Shown here piece by piece: positions 10,520 through 26,900 of a stretch of DNA of 64,000 nucleotides. The notes below the pieces were generated by a model. The model worked only from the letters and a program-made list of their open reading frames with translations, searched no databases and was not told where the DNA came from. How positions within the stretch are numbered: position 1 is the first letter of the stretch; each line of letters begins with the position of its first letter. Origin of the DNA: Epinephelus fuscoguttatus (taxonomy: Eukaryota > Chordata > Actinopteri > Perciformes > Serranidae); assembly GCF_011397635.1 (NCBI RefSeq), contig NC_064756.1, positions 32,044,996 to 32,108,995 of the forward strand, in the 5' to 3' direction. The position numbers were made by a program, and so were the translations under genes.

Positions 10520-13500
10520 CTGTTCGGACACAACAGTTTGTTAGTGAAACTATAATAAAATAATAATACATTTAGAAATAGACTGGTAAAAGTACTGATA
10601 TTTAATAAAAGCTGTTAATCCCAATATTTACCTTGCATTTAACCGCACAAAAGGGAGCTAGATCCAGTATCAGGGGGAACTGGACATGTCTGTTCACCTT
10701 ACAAATACTGTATCCATTCTAGAGGAAAACAAGAAAAGTGATCTCATTAGAATTCCATAAAAAGGAAGTGTTTCAATGCCTCACAAAAGACAAAAAAAAA
10801 GAGATCAAAACATAACGTGTCATGCTTTTTAAATAGGTGGTTCAGAGCTGCGTGAATAAAAAACAGCTTGGCTGACAGGATCAAAAGGTATAAAGATGTT
10901 AAAACGTTCTTCAACTGTCTTACCTGTTGAAATCTCTTCAAATGAAGGGTTAGCACTGGTGGGGGTGAGGAGATCAGCATTTGCTTCAGAGCATCAGTGT
11001 AAATATTCTTCTTGGATCCTAAACATAGCACAAATAAAGGTGATGAACTTCAATTCAATAATCCCCAAATGGAAAAGTTAGTTGCTTACACAAAAAGAAG
11101 CAACAAAAGATTAGAAAAAAACACCAAAGATGCACAATTTAATTGGCTTCTTGCCTTGTTAGAATTACTGGATTTGTGATACTATACTGCAAAAAATATA
11201 CAAATATGTAAGTCACAGAAATTCTACATACCTCCGGGTTTGTCTCTGCTTGGCTGCCGTTTAGTGCAGGTGACACATAGCAGGCTGTTGTTCTGTGTGA
11301 GAGTTTCCACCTCTGTGAACTGAAAAAGGCATGATTGGACCGAACACTCCTGTTTCTCAGGGGTCGTCCTGGTAGCCAGTGTGTGGAAGGCCAGCTCTGG
11401 GTCCTCACATACAACAGTGTACTCTTTGGTCTCAAGTGGCTCATCTTCACTCTCCATGCTTTGTTCCACAGCATTAGAGTCTTCTATAAAGGCATCATCC
11501 AGGGTTACCTTCTTCATCTCACCCACCAGCTGCGTTTCCTCCTCTTCTTCCTGATCCATGTCAGATACTTTATCATCAGCTACAATGCTGTCCATTAAGT
11601 GCTGCCCCTCTGATAAGATGGTAAAGCGGTTGCTGACCGATGACGTCGCTGATGAGTCACAGTTGATCACCTCGTCCTCATCCTCTTCTTGTTTCTCCTC
11701 ATCCTGGACTGTGTCATGGTTCTCCTGGTCCTGATCAGTTACACTGATTTGTGCAGGATTTCCTTCACTTTGCGAGGTTTCTTCATTTATTTCAGTGTCA
11801 GCATTTTCCCCATCCTTTGCATCTCCAGTAGGATCGGTCTGTTCACTCTTTGTGTGGCTCTGAGACGAGAGACTGTCCAAAGTGGCTCTGCCCTCAATCT
11901 TCTGCTGCCTCTTTTGATGCTGTAAGCCAAGTTAAGAAAACAATACAGACTATTTTGTTTATTCTGCACAATCATCAAAAATGAATTAATGCAATATTAA
12001 AACAAACTTCTGTATACATTTATTGAGCTACCTTTGCCTGCTTCTTTGCCTGCTTCTTGGCTTTCTTCTGCTGGTACTTGCTGCTAGACCCGGTGGGCAT
12101 GTCATCATTCCCATTTGTCAAAGCAGGGCTGTTTCTGCCTTCCTGGTTTGACTCACTGGTCTTCTGAACTGCTTTTTTCTGGTTCTTCTTTCTGTATGCC
12201 TGCAAACGTAGTCGCAAGAGGGTACGTGCGTCTAACAAAAATAAAAAATGAAGAAATAGTTGCTCAACAAATTGTCAGAAAACACTCCTAAGGGCTTTAC
12301 CTCATCAGAAACAGGAAGGGAAAGATCCAAAAACATCTCGGTGACTACAGACACCTGTAAGTGCAAAGCAGTGGCCATTTAGTTTGAAATCGACATGACA
12401 CTGACAGGTTATTTTAAAAAACATTTCCACAATACATACCGTTTTACACTCCTGACACATTATAGTGCTGGTCATTTCCCCACTAAAAACTTGGTCCACA
12501 AAGTTTTTTGGAACACCATTTTTCTCGTATTCTGAAATCAGAACTTAATTGTCATGGGCTACATTTAACTTACTTTAACTTACTATATGATATGGTATAC
12601 GAAAATATGACACTGACTTCAAGATGTTTAAATTAAAGCCCAGTTACTTACCTTTAACCAGTGTTTTCAGCTGCTCTCCATCTGTGCCTTTTCTAGATAA
12701 TTTCAATGCCTCCATGATCCCAGAGCTTACTCTCTGTGGAGACAAACACAATCTTAAATGTAAAAGGATAACAGAAAACTTTTGATGAATCACAAGGAGG
12801 AGCTCTTGCAGATAAAAGATGTACAACATTTTCACAGAGTTAAATTAATTTCAGCCTCTTAACACTCTGGATTGCACGCTCTTATAAAACCTGCTCTCTG
12901 TGAAAATTAACCAACCTATCAGAGTACCTTTCAGGGAGAGCAAAATCCCTAAGGCCATTAAATGAGAAGGGAGAAAATACTATTTAGCCACGATTCTTTG
13001 CATTTTACATCTAACATGTCCTTGATTTGTGACTTAATTAAGAATCTGAATGACTTGGTGCCAATGAGCCTGAAATAAGAAATTTAAGTGCCCAGTGCAA
13101 TACATAACAGCTGGCATAGAAGCACTATATTCACGGCAGTACTGTCCTGCTGTCAACACACTATACTGCCATGTAACACATAGCCACTTGAACAGCTACA
13201 GAATCAATTTCAAGCGTAAATCTTTCACCAATGTGACATATAAAGCGATCTGTTCAAAACTGAATGCATACTTTGATCTCCTCAGCTCGCATCCCATCCA
13301 AAAGGTAGCGCAGCAGCTCCTGGCTATCTTGCTGCTGAAATCCTTTGAACCTGGCAGCCCTGCAGAAAGGAGACGAGAAAATGAATGACACTTAATGTAA
13401 TGATGCTAGGAAATACATTTTAAACACATCTTAACGTAGAGTTCCACCTCAACTTGTAGTCACACTCACTTTTTGCAAACTTGTGTGAACAACTCCCGCG

Positions 13501-15001
13501 GTGTTACCACACCCTTCTTGGATTCCTGGATCTCATTGAGTAGTTGACACATAGCCAAAGTCAGGGATCCAGGCTGGTCTAACTGCATTACAATAGGCTC
13601 CTGCAACCATAATAAAACTGAGTCTTAAGGAATAAATAGTGTATCTTAGGCAGGATAAATCTATCAAGTTTACAGTTAAAAACAAACATTGAAAGAATAA
13701 TGGCAACACACCAAATCCGAGGAGGCACTGGGTTTAATGTTAACACTCATGTTCTCTTCTATCACTTTGTTGAGAGTCTGTCTTAATAGCTGTGTTTGAG
13801 AGAGATTCTGGAAAAGACAATAACAGCAATTAATAATAACTCTGGACTTCATGACTTCTCTCATTTTTACTCAAGACTATCATCCTATCAAACACAATCT
13901 TACCTGAATTACTGCATTAAAGAAACACGTATTTCCCAGGTTGCTCAGCCCCTTTACTGAAACACCACCACTATCTTCAGATGTGCCAGACTTGTGTGAT
14001 TTCGCAGCACTCTCTTTCTTTGCATTTTTCTTTTGCTGGTCCTTATTTTCTTTGTTTTCCTTGTCTTCACTGTCCTCCGTTTTTACAGTCTCTGTCTTCT
14101 GATCAACTGCTAACAAACTGTCTTCCTCCTTCACTCCTAAATAAGAAAACACAACATAGCGCGCATGGTCATAGAGACATGTCATTTTTAATAATTTACA
14201 TTTAAATAAACCATCAGAACACAGTAATGTTAAACTTTCCAACAGGACCTACCTTTCTGTGGTCTCTTCACGGGATCTACAGAGGTCTGCTTTTTTAGGT
14301 TGGTCACCAGCTGAGCCAAATGTCCAGTTCTGGAGTACTGGACTACATCATCACATATGTAACACCTGCAAGTTTGGTAACACATGAAAAAAATACTTGT
14401 ACTTTTCATTTCAAACACAACATAAGCCTCTGCAACTAACACACCACAGCAATATACTAACTTACCATACACTCCAGTTGTCCAAACTGATCACTAGACA
14501 ATGTGGATCAGAGCGCGGAGTCTCAGAATGTTTGATGGCATGCTGGTTCTCTGAGTTTCGTCCACATCCCTAGTTAAAAAGATGCATCCAGTCATTAGCA
14601 AAATGTCACTTCAGACACTGTCAAAATCTGAATGATAAATGGGTTGAAAAACTCACTCTATGGCCACATTTCAAACACATCCATACAGGTGCCATTTCTT
14701 GTTCCTCTTCAGGGTCCTGAAGCACAGGCATGCTGACATTTTCTTTATTTTCTTCATGCTTACAATCCTGGCAACTCGTCCAATCCGAATTGCCAGAGAG
14801 TTTCTTAAGAAGAGTTTGGTCTGTTCCCTTCTTGATATGCCTGCAGGATGGACCTATGGAGATAAAAACACAATGTGGTAAAAGTCACCCTAGGCCTCCA
14901 ACAGGTTGTCATTTGATATGAAAAATGATAACTTTTTTACCTGTCAGGTCAATGTCATCGTCCTCTCTGGAGCTCTTGTCCTTCCCCCTTTTCTTTCCCA
15001 T
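10162..15001 (-). CDS. usp16: USP16 ubiquitin carboxyl-terminal hydrolase (whole gene)
   Basis: Seventeen coding exons in transcript order: 14941-15001, 14657-14853, 14466-14569, 14253-14365, 13904-14136, 13712-13807, 13470-13600, 13272-13359, 12652-12733, 12440-12531, 12301-12354, 12032-12199, 11232-11919, 10924-11018, 10632-10718, 10372-10519, 10162-10283. Frames join without a stop to give 852 aa (human 823). The N-terminus [11 protein letters not shown] matches USP16. A ZnF-UBP finger spans about residues 24-145 ([31 protein letters not shown]). The USP fold carries the Cys box [12 protein letters not shown] (Cys229), the [14 protein letters not shown] box, the His box SGHYTAYV (His790) and WFHISD (Asp827), so the catalytic triad is intact. 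USP16 removes ubiquitin from histone H2A and acts in mitosis and gene activation. A Lys-rich patch ([12 protein letters not shown]) and an acidic insert sit between catalytic sub-boxes, as in mammals. Confidence 0.96.
11232..11919 (-). CDS. usp16: USP16 exon 13: large acidic insert
   Basis: 688 bases. It begins [17 protein letters not shown] after a CTTACAG acceptor and holds a long Glu/Asp-rich insert before [18 protein letters not shown] and the Cys motifs [11 protein letters not shown] and CVTCTKRQ. It interrupts the USP fold between the finger halves, as in the mammalian protein; insert length and sequence are poorly conserved. Confidence 0.93.
13904..14136 (-). CDS. usp16: USP16 exon 5: Lys/Glu-rich linker and catalytic Cys box
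   Basis: The acceptor is TTATTTAG and the donor CAG before GTAAGA. A highly charged linker of alternating Lys and Glu/Asp is followed by [18 protein letters not shown], the USP Cys box, with nucleophile Cys229 by my count. Confidence 0.95.
14466..14853 (-). CDS. usp16: USP16 exons 2-3: ZnF-UBP zinc finger
   Basis: Exon 14657-14853 (acceptor CCATAG, donor GTGAGT) and exon 14466-14569 (acceptor ACTAG, donor GTAAG) encode most of the zinc-binding Cys/His set: [25 protein letters not shown], then [16 protein letters not shown] and [14 protein letters not shown]. The finger is completed by exon 14253-14365 ([11 protein letters not shown]). This domain binds the free C-terminus of ubiquitin. Confidence 0.93.
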
Positions 15002-15192
15002 TTTTACCTAACATTAATTAGAGATTAATGGAATCAGCCACACAGCAGTTACCACAAATAACGCTAGGTTTGGCTAACAGATACATCATATCATATAGCT
15101 GCTTAACACAGTTTAGTACCGATGCATTTAGTACCAGTAGCAATCAAGTAGCATTTAACTCCGTGAACATCCTCAGGGTCCAGTTAACTTAC

Positions 15193-15717
15193 TGTCGCAA
15201 ACGGAGCCTAAAACCTTAACAGTTTTCAGTTTCGTTTACTTTGTGTGGATTAATTCTCTCATCCGGACATAGTTAACTTGGTTTAAGGATTTTGGCCGTA
15301 AAATCCAGGTCTCCGGATAAGAAAGGGGCTCTACAAAGTTTAAAATTCGCGAAAAATCACTCCGCTGATTTGGCAGAAAAATCCCAGCTGACACATGCAG
15401 ACAACAGAGGAACAAAATGTGATGGTGCCGCTGTTTCTGCTGCTCGGTACGTGTGTTTCCTGTGTGCGTCGCTTGAAACAGTCCGAGTCGAAACAACGCT
15501 ACTGGCCACGGTACAGCACTAGCAGTGAGATAACTCAAGTTGGTCGGGTGTTTAACTAGCCTGCGTGTTCAGCTCCTTCTGTATATAGTTTAATATATTT
15601 TATTAATGCTAGACGCTTGACAAGACTTTAAACGACGGTATATTTCAATGCTGACACCGTTTACTTTAAACACGGATTGTTCGTGTAATACAGCAGTGAA
15701 CACCACGCTCTATCAGT
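15193..15717. promoter_or_regulatory. Bidirectional promoter region of USP16 and RWDD2B
   Basis: The two genes diverge here: the USP16 ATG is at 15001 (- strand), the RWDD2B ATG at 15718 (+ strand). A strong minus-strand donor (ACA before GTAAGT) ends at 15193, so a USP16 5' UTR exon probably occupies the left part. The stretch has more CpG than its surroundings, an E2F-like TTCGCGAAAA at 15346-15355 and two CCGGA ETS-like cores (about 15263 and 15313). No TATA box is obvious. Start sites are inferred. Confidence 0.6.
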
Positions 15718-18293
<2,576 letters not shown>

Positions 18294-20950
18294 TTGTCAG
18301 ATCCAGAGAATGAGTATACATAGGTAACTGGTGCCTTGTCATTGAAGTCACTTCTCCTGAAAATAAGTGTTACCTTAAAAATGGAAATGCATTCATTATT
18401 GTTTATTTTTATTTTTTGTTTTACATACAAGCACACAAATGGGTTTTGAGCATCTGGTCAGATGTGCCTGAAATAACTGAATAACCATTTTACGGATGTT
18501 GCTCAGCTGTTACACCTGGGACTTCATTCGGATAGAAGGCAGAAAGAACATTTCTGCAATTTTCAGAAACTAAAACTTCTTTTTAGCTAATAGGCATGTT
18601 TTTCCAAAAAGAAGCATTAGAAAGATGTTTATCTGAGAGTTTTCTCGAGGACCTCAGTTATATTTGCAATTTTAATACTCCTGCAAGGATCACACCTTGC
18701 CCTAGGTGTTTCTTTCCTCAAATGGCACCGCTGTGTATTACTGCCAGGCTATTATAGGATTTTCAGGTCTGATACCACATTAATAATTGGACAACATAGT
18801 CAACAATCTGCTAGATATCTGTTTATGAAATCTGTTGATTTTCCTCTTATGAATTATAGATAACATAACTGTGGAAAGTCTTCCTCTCCAATTTTCTTTG
18901 AATGATTCGTTCTTAGATAAATTGTGCATAATTGTGGATTACACTCTGGTAATTAAAACGTGTGGGTATTGAACATTTAAAAATATTCATATAGATCTTT
19001 ATGTGGATTTTGTGTGTTCCTCTGGGGTTCAGTTTAAGGTTATCATGTCAAATATATAGTCCTGGTGCCACTAAATGGATATTCTATTGGTGATTTTATC
19101 AGCAAGAGCATTCCTTACAGGAATCACTTATATACTATATCCATTTTTAGTATCATACCACCACCCTACCATATGTGTCACACATACACAATTACAAGAC
19201 TGGTGGGACAGGGTGTCCTAATGCTTTGCAAATACCACTAAAAATTATCGCCTCAAAGGAGTTTGAACCCTGAGTGATATTTCAGAGTTCAGACTTTGTT
19301 AACAGTTAACTGTACTTTTTAGTAACCTACTGATTTTTCACCTGGACTGTGGTGCAAGATCAATACTAGATGACCTGCTGAAGTCCAGCTTGACATAGAG
19401 TTATTATGATGACAAGAATTCACAAGGACACACCACTTGAAGACAAGCTGGTTCAGTAGTTTGAGGCATTGGATTGAATTTACTTGGAAATTTGCTTGGG
19501 CTAAAATTCCCAGCAGATGGCAGCATTATATAACCAAAGTTGGAAAACATGGCATCCTTAGATGGTACCTGTGATTTCTGAATGTTAACATATTTAACTC
19601 TACTAAAATGCATAATCCTTTAAAAAAAAAAAAAAAAAAGACCTGCATTTGCCTAAAATTAAGCAAAAGTACAATACTGCTTTACTTAAGAATATTTGCA
19701 GGTAATACTTGGATCAAATATGAAAATATATACATTTTTAAAAATGTAACTTTTATGAGTCATGCAGATTAAAATGTTAATTCTATGGTGTTAAAAGGTA
19801 ATTGTGGACTTTTAAAATATCAAGACACTAACAACAGCAAGGAGTTTCTCTGTAAATGCTATAAAATACCCCACGTGCCTCTACATTATCTTATGTGCAT
19901 TTTTTTTAAAAAATGGTTTAGCTTTTATATTTATCTAAGATTTTCTAACTGATGAATTGACACCAGATCAAGGGATGGCTATGAGGGGGGCTTTGTCAGA
20001 TTTGAGTCCCAGGTGTCTTTTGTCCTGGGAGATGTTGGTCCTGGTGGTCTCCTGTTCTGCTCCTCCTCATGTCACAGATTCTTGCTTTGCCCCCAGAGAG
20101 TAGATACTCACTCAAGTCAGACCGCTAACTTGCCTCTTTAGAAGTCTCATCAGAGGGCTCTTCTGTCTGTTTGTTTACCAAGCAGAGCTCAACTCCCAGG
20201 TGCATCCACAACTTCAGCTTTTCCCCCAAGACAAGACACTCTGAATCACAGTGAGCAACCTCTTCCACCCCCTCATCCTGTGGTTCTGGGTTTAAAATCC
20301 CTTGCTGAGTAAGCATTTCTAGTGCAAGGTGTCTAAACTGAATCAGTCAGTTGATGCCTTTGTCATAACTGTACTTTATATGGCTGTGACTAAACAGTCT
20401 TCACTTCTCTAAATAACCAGCATCAATGCAACTTCAATTGGCTTCATTTTATGTTTACTCAAACTAGTTAATAAAATATATACATACAGTAGGGGTCTGG
20501 CCCTTAGCTGTGGACACATTCATCACTGTAGTATGGTATCGACTCAACATTTCAAGGACTTTCTTAAATATCAAAAGAATAAACAATAAACACAAGCAGA
20601 AAGGAATAAAATAATTTGATCAACATTTGTACGTATGCATTACAGGATTTGAAAATGTGTCAATCAAGCAGTATTTCTGCCATAATATTGCTGAGCATCT
20701 CTAGCCTCATCTGTGTGGAGTTTGGGTTAGCTGGACATTGGTCGATATGTCGTTAAATGATCTGATATGAATTACGAAGAATACCTCTTTTCTACATTTA
20801 TATATCACCTGTCATTTAAGGTGATGATTTACATAATTTCATAGTAGTAGTGTTAAAGCAATGACCAGTGGACTATGAATTGCCAACTTTTGTAAGAAAT
20901 CAATTGTGAATGCTCTTTCAATAAAGACAGAATTTGTTTTTATTCCACTC
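18294..20950 (+). other. RWDD2B 3' UTR and downstream sequence
   Basis: AT-rich and without a supported exon. Candidate polyadenylation signals on the plus strand are ATTAAA near 18952 and AATAAA at 20920-20925; I cannot tell which is used. A poly-A run lies at 19621-19639. The interval 19970-20320 is GC-richer and more complex, with a 63-codon minus-strand open frame that I could not assign. Confidence 0.45.
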
Positions 20951-22851
20951 TGTTAATTTGCTTCATTCTACGCACAGATGATTTTCAAGATGCGTCATTG
21001 ATTTCCTCTTTAATTTTTTTCAGCCATAAATATACAACAGTACACCTACACAACAGCAGATTACACATCCTAAAGATTACTTGAAAATGCCAAAGTACTA
21101 ATTCAAAGGAAATGTGTTGACAAGTGTTTGAGTTACTGTATGGCTTACTAGATAACATCACAGTGCTCTTTTGCTTACTGTTGCACTTTGTGAATGTCCT
21201 TCATTCCTTGGTAAGTGAACTGATGAGTAGCACCTGTATGTTTCAGGATATGATCCTGATATTGCCAAAAATAAATGCCCTTCTAACTAAAGCCATGATG
21301 AATTTGTGCCTTGAGGCATGGCTGTGAATGACCAAGTGGAAAATGACAACATATCTTAGTCATGGCCACCTGTTCCCTCCATCAGAGGTTCACAGATAAT
21401 ATCTACCTGCCAGATGTGACTATGTGGTTTCTAGTAGTTTTAACTGCAGTGTCTAGAATACTGATGTTCACCAGTGGAGCAGTGTTATTGACCTGTGCTG
21501 CAGCTACAGCCGTAGTGCAAATCATTAACACTACCTCTGGTCAATACACGTCAACAACACCTTAACAGGTCAAGTGAAGATCACTCCGTAGCAGTTTAAC
21601 TATCTTCTTTGTTATCTTAACCCACGTCAGTATTCTCCATCCTTACCCTCCAACAGACAAACAGTGCCATCTATAAGAGGTAGAACAGTGGCTGATTTTT
21701 GACAGATTTATAAAATTAAACATTAACCTTCAGGGAAAGAGAGCAAAGCCCATTTCACACAGCAAATGCCATATGAATATGTGTGTATTATTCAGGCCCA
21801 TCATGTGACAAGATGCATCAGTATGAATGGGTGGCTTTGCTCATTCATGAAACGATTTATTGGGCGAAAGGGCTAAAAGTTCTACACTGTATGCCCCATA
21901 CAGATACAATACATAATACTAAATGAAAATCTCAAAGCTGAGGAGTCACTCTAACCTGAGTAATTAATTCCTTTCATTTCTGGAGTAGAGAACCAACTCA
22001 CAGACTGCACTGTATATACACTGTATAAACTTACAGTTTTATGAAAGTATATAGAGGCCATTTAATTTATGATGATTATCCTGCCTACCTGGGCACTATG
22101 GGTTCGGGCTCCACATGGGAAATGTCAATGAGACGGCTCAGCAGATCAAGGTTTTGCTCTGAGTATCTGGAAATCTCAGGGGTGCTTTTCTGTTTCCTCT
22201 GATCAGGGGTCTCTGCGACACTAAAATCATTATCACAAAACTACAGGGACAGGTGGCGAAGGTTGGGGCAGTGGTGGTGTTCATTTCCTTCCACTTTCCT
22301 GCCTCACAGCGTTTCATTGTTCTGTGACATATTAATATTTTTACATTAAATGAAAGCGGGGAACAGGACCGCACTTAAATGGCTAAGACTGTTGGTAAGA
22401 CCATTGCATACTTTTATCTCTATCATTGAATTACTGGGGTGACATTGAGGATTTGAATCATGAAAGGAATGGAAAAACACACACACACACACATCAGCCT
22501 CTGAATCAATCAACTGAGACTTTTGCCACTGACAACATTTCTGGAATCTCCTGAAACTCATCATCCATATTGAATTTCCACAGATGTATTCATACCCCAT
22601 GTTTGATGCAATGAGCTATCGATCAAAACCCAAACATGTAGCCTTGATTTAATGAGCCTGCCTTTACAGTATAATAAGCAAAAATAATGTACATTTTCCT
22701 CCTACAGTGCAGTGCATGATGCATAGATAGAGCTATTGATGCATCATAGAGCTATTGATGCAATCTGCATATATGGGTTAGATTTAAAAACACTTTCAAC
22801 CATTTCTGTTGTTGGTCTTTTGTTTTCCCTGCTTCACTTCACAGCATGTTG

Positions 22852-23195
22852 TTAACACTTTACTTTAAGTCCCCCTTTTTAGCAAATATAAGCAGTATGC
22901 AAACATTTAATAAATTGTTTATGCCAGACTACTAAATCTTAAGCATGTATTCATCAAGATGTATAATTCCTCTTCTGGACACTCACTGGAGGCTGCTCTC
23001 AGATAATTAATGACAGTAAAATGCAGTTGTGATATTCATAGGAAAAGATGTAATTGCTGACAAATTATGTACATTAATAAGCACTTCAAATGTCCACATA
23101 TCTTCATACAACTACATTATAGTGTGTTATAAACCATTTATCTAATGTTTGCATACTGCTTATGCTAAATAGGAGGACTTCAAATGAAGTGTTTA
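22852..23195. repeat. MITE with inverted repeats of about 70 bp
   Basis: The left end TTAACACTTTACTTTAAGTC, continuing AGCAGTATGCAAACATTTAATAAA, is matched by an inverted right end (TTTATCTAATGTTTGCATACT, TGCTAAATAGGAGGACTTCA). The interior is unique and non-coding. This is the pattern of a non-autonomous DNA transposon that I recall as common in fish genomes. Confidence 0.6.
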
Positions 23196-26100
23196 TACCA
23201 TTTTGTCTTCCCACTCTAGGAATACTTTTGACGATGCATGGTAAATAGGATCTGTAGTCGATGCAGAGTATATAATAGCTTGGAAAATGACTGCAGAAAT
23301 CCTATCCCTTGTTCTTGAAGCCCATTTTGGCAACTCTTTGTGAAAATCATTTTTACATTAAACTTCATTCACACATGATTTACTGGTATTTTTCTTTTTT
23401 TCATCATTTCAGACAATAACCCAATTCTGTAGGTCTATTGAACTGGTGATGCATATAATTGAATTAGTTTTGAACGTCATGGTGAGGTATTTCAACACTG
23501 GGATTTCATCATGTCTCTATAGCTGGCACTCTTTCACAGAGCCAAGCTAATATAAATAGTATTGTTTTGAATTACTTGAAGCTGCAAACACTGAACAGAA
23601 GGTTTTGAGAATTTGGATATCCAAAACTTAGGCTTAGAAATCTTCACAGTCCTGAAAAAGATGTAAACCACAGTAGCTTCATCCCACATTGTTCTGTAGC
23701 TAACATGAACAATATTTATTCTTCACTGAGCTTGTTGCAAACAAGAGAAACAATGAGCAGTTCAAACTGTACAGACCCCTGGATAAGCATTAGGCCTAAT
23801 CATACTGTGTCTTTTTTAGATGTTCTCCACAAGTTGTTTTGGAGCATTAGTTTTTTAGAATACAAAAAAGAACCTCCTAACACAGCCAATCACATGTACA
23901 GTTTGTCACTTTAATTTTGTAAGATTCTCTATAATGACATAAAACATGTAACTACATAGGCATATTATAGATGACTGTAATGTATTAATGCATTAATGTA
24001 TTTAATGTATGAGAAACACATCAATTTATATGCAGAGTTGAAGTTTAGCATTGATTTTGCTGGTAAATCTATCACAATGTCACAAGAGCTGCACAACACA
24101 ATGCCTTTACGCAGCGTATCAGTCTGTCAATTCACTATGTGTTGCATTACCATTTTCAATTCAGCCAAAGTAAACTTGATAATCAAAGCAATTAAAAACA
24201 CAATCAGTTGTGTTTCCAAGTGCTGTGTGGAAACTTGGCCTGACAGCTCTTTGGGATTCTGGACCTTCTCCCCTGATGACCCCTCAAGGTGAACTCTTGT
24301 ATGGCTGTCCGTCCCATGAATACTAAATATGGCTGAATTAAACATTTTCTCTCTTCTCACTACTATTTAATCAGTTGTCTTACTGAGCTGTCTGTCTGGA
24401 GTAATCCCTGAGGCTCACCACCACACTGACTGGCATCATAAAGACGACTGGCACGCTGCTCTGGAAGTATTCAAGCCTCGACAATCCCACTGGTCCATCC
24501 CCTCTTTTTGTATGTGCTCTTTAACAGCTACAACCCTATTAATCAAGAGGAGTTTTTCATTGTATGCTTGCAATGTGCTATGTCACCCCCTTGAACCAAC
24601 CAAAGTATGATTTGGCAAAGTGCTTTAATACAGATATATATTAGGGTTTAAGCATTTGTGTGTGAAATCAGATCAGAGCAGATTTATTTTCTATGTGATT
24701 ATTTCTCCCATTTCAAACATTTTCCTGTAAACCACACTGAAGTGTTCTCATGTTTGAAATGAAACATGTAAAAATAACCGTTGGGGTCAATGGGCCTTGC
24801 ACTATCTAGCCTGACAGAAATTCATTATATGAGAAAGTCTGCTTAAAAGCACTGTGTGTAGAATTAGAAAATTTCTGGCTTTAACGCCCAACTTTGAGCT
24901 TTCTGAGAATCATTCACAACTTACAGAGCTACTGCTTGTGACTACCATCTACACAAGTTTGTGCAACTTTGTTAAGCTTAAATACCCAATGACAGTCATG
25001 ACACACAAAGCAATAAACACTAATTTTGTACACGCAAAATAAATATGTATGTGATTATTGATGCAATAGATCAGACAGCAATGCACTGAGCTAAAGCATA
25101 TGTTGTGCTACTGACTCTATTTTAAACCACGGGCAATTAAACCTGATGTCGTCCTACGCCATTCCTATAGGTACTAAAAAAAAGAAAAAATCCAAAGGAG
25201 GGAGAGGGAGACCTGGATGATAATGAGGCTGATGCCAACACCTGATGTCCACCCACATCCAGACAGCTGGCATCCTGCAGGCACAGCAGTTTGTCAGAAC
25301 CTTTTTAATACACTGTTTACACATTATTATTCTGTTTGCATTGGAGAGTATTTGTTATTTGAAAATGAACTTCCTGTAATAGAATACACAGGAGAAAGAA
25401 TATTATGTTATGTCCATTAAATATGTAGCTGTAGCTGTTTTATTCTTTTTAATTCCTGAAATCCTTGTCACTGTTGTCCTGTGCATAAAGGAAATGACTA
25501 CCTTTCCTCACTACTAATAGTGTTAGGACATCATCCAGTCACTGGCTTTTATTATAGAGACAAATTCATGGAAACTTCAGTCATCTTCAGTCAGGAGTGC
25601 TTTAATAATAAATGCACTTCTGACTTAAGTAATAAAGGAATGATTCCATCACACAAGCTTATGACAGCAGCTCTGAATGTTTGAGAATTTTCAGAAACAC
25701 ATCCTCAGGTGGTATACAAACAGCGAAAGCATTGTTGCTTTTGGTAAAAGGTGACAATGAGCCTGTTGAAAATGCCCTTTCCTAAAAACTTACAAACATT
25801 CATTAACTGGCTAATTATCCATTTAGCCACTAGCATGTCTTTTCCACATTCAACATGAGATTTCCTGTGTGAACATACATCATTTCCTGTGCTTCCATTA
25901 GATGTGCACATTAGTTGGAAATGGCAGACCCTGTCAGGATAAATGGTAACTAGTATTGTAAAAGAGCTTGCAGAACTTTAATACTGACTGAACGGCTACA
26001 AAAACACTGCTGGTAAAATGCATTGAAATGATATCTTATGATAATCTCTAAGGATAAACACTTCAATAAAAGTGCAGCACTGCCTTTCACTCTAAAGAAA

Positions 26101-26429
26101 AATGAATCTTTGTTATTAAACTAATGGTAAGATTTCCTATAGCTGTCATTTTATTGGAGGAACATCAGTCTCCCACTCACTAATATTCCAACTTTAATTA
26201 AGTCTCTGGTGAGTTCCTTGGAAGAATCTCAAGTACTCAAATCCAAACAGATGGCACTCTATTTATTGCATACCTTATGCCACAGGTACTAGCTTTTCCC
26301 CCCAACAGACTACCCAAGACAAGGCTTCCTTTATGTACTCTCCTGGGCCTGCATAATCCAAAATTCAGCCAAACAATACAGAAAAGTTTGCTTTAATTAG
26401 ATCTAAAAATACAATATAGAATAAATCAA

Positions 26430-26900
26430 ATGGCAGACAGACAATCCCAGGGCAGGCTATTTAAAGATGCACCACAGAGAAAGTGAGTCAGTGTGGATGA
26501 ATGAGTTTAAAATACAGTGGGTAGCCCTGTTTCCGTAATCAATCCACGGGCCTGCTTGTGGCCTGATTTGAACAGTGGAGCCGCTGCCTCACAAAGTGGA
26601 AGCCCTCATGCAGCAAACAAGGGAATTGTATCTGACTGTACACATTCATCTAGACTAATGGCATGGTGATGCATCCAGGGGGATACACAAGCTCATGTTC
26701 TTTGTTCCAGATCATTTGACTCCTTCTAGCTTCCACTCGGCCCTGTCAGAAGTGGAAGTGTGAGTGATCTGTTTAATCTCATCAAATATGATTAGGCAAA
26801 ACACATCTCAAGATAATATCCTACAGCCCTCTGATTCAGCAGTGATACAGATGACGCGTGAATGTTGCAGCTATAAGTCAAAAGGGGCTACAGAAGGTTC
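26430..26900. promoter_or_regulatory. Candidate conserved noncoding element
   Basis: Long non-repetitive sequence of balanced composition without coding frame, in a gene-poor interval near a neuronal gene. It is called only on sequence texture; conservation cannot be seen from one genome. Confidence 0.25.

Noticed and set aside
12200-12238. Earlier acceptor for USP16 exon 12 at the TTGTTAG before ACGCACGTACC
   Set aside because: It would put the exon in the wrong phase after the preceding phase-0 donor; the TTTGCAG at 12200-12206 keeps frame and matches the family.
20125-20316. Minus-strand 63-codon open frame as a gene
   Set aside because: No recognisable family, no convincing splice pair; kept only as a low-interest observation.
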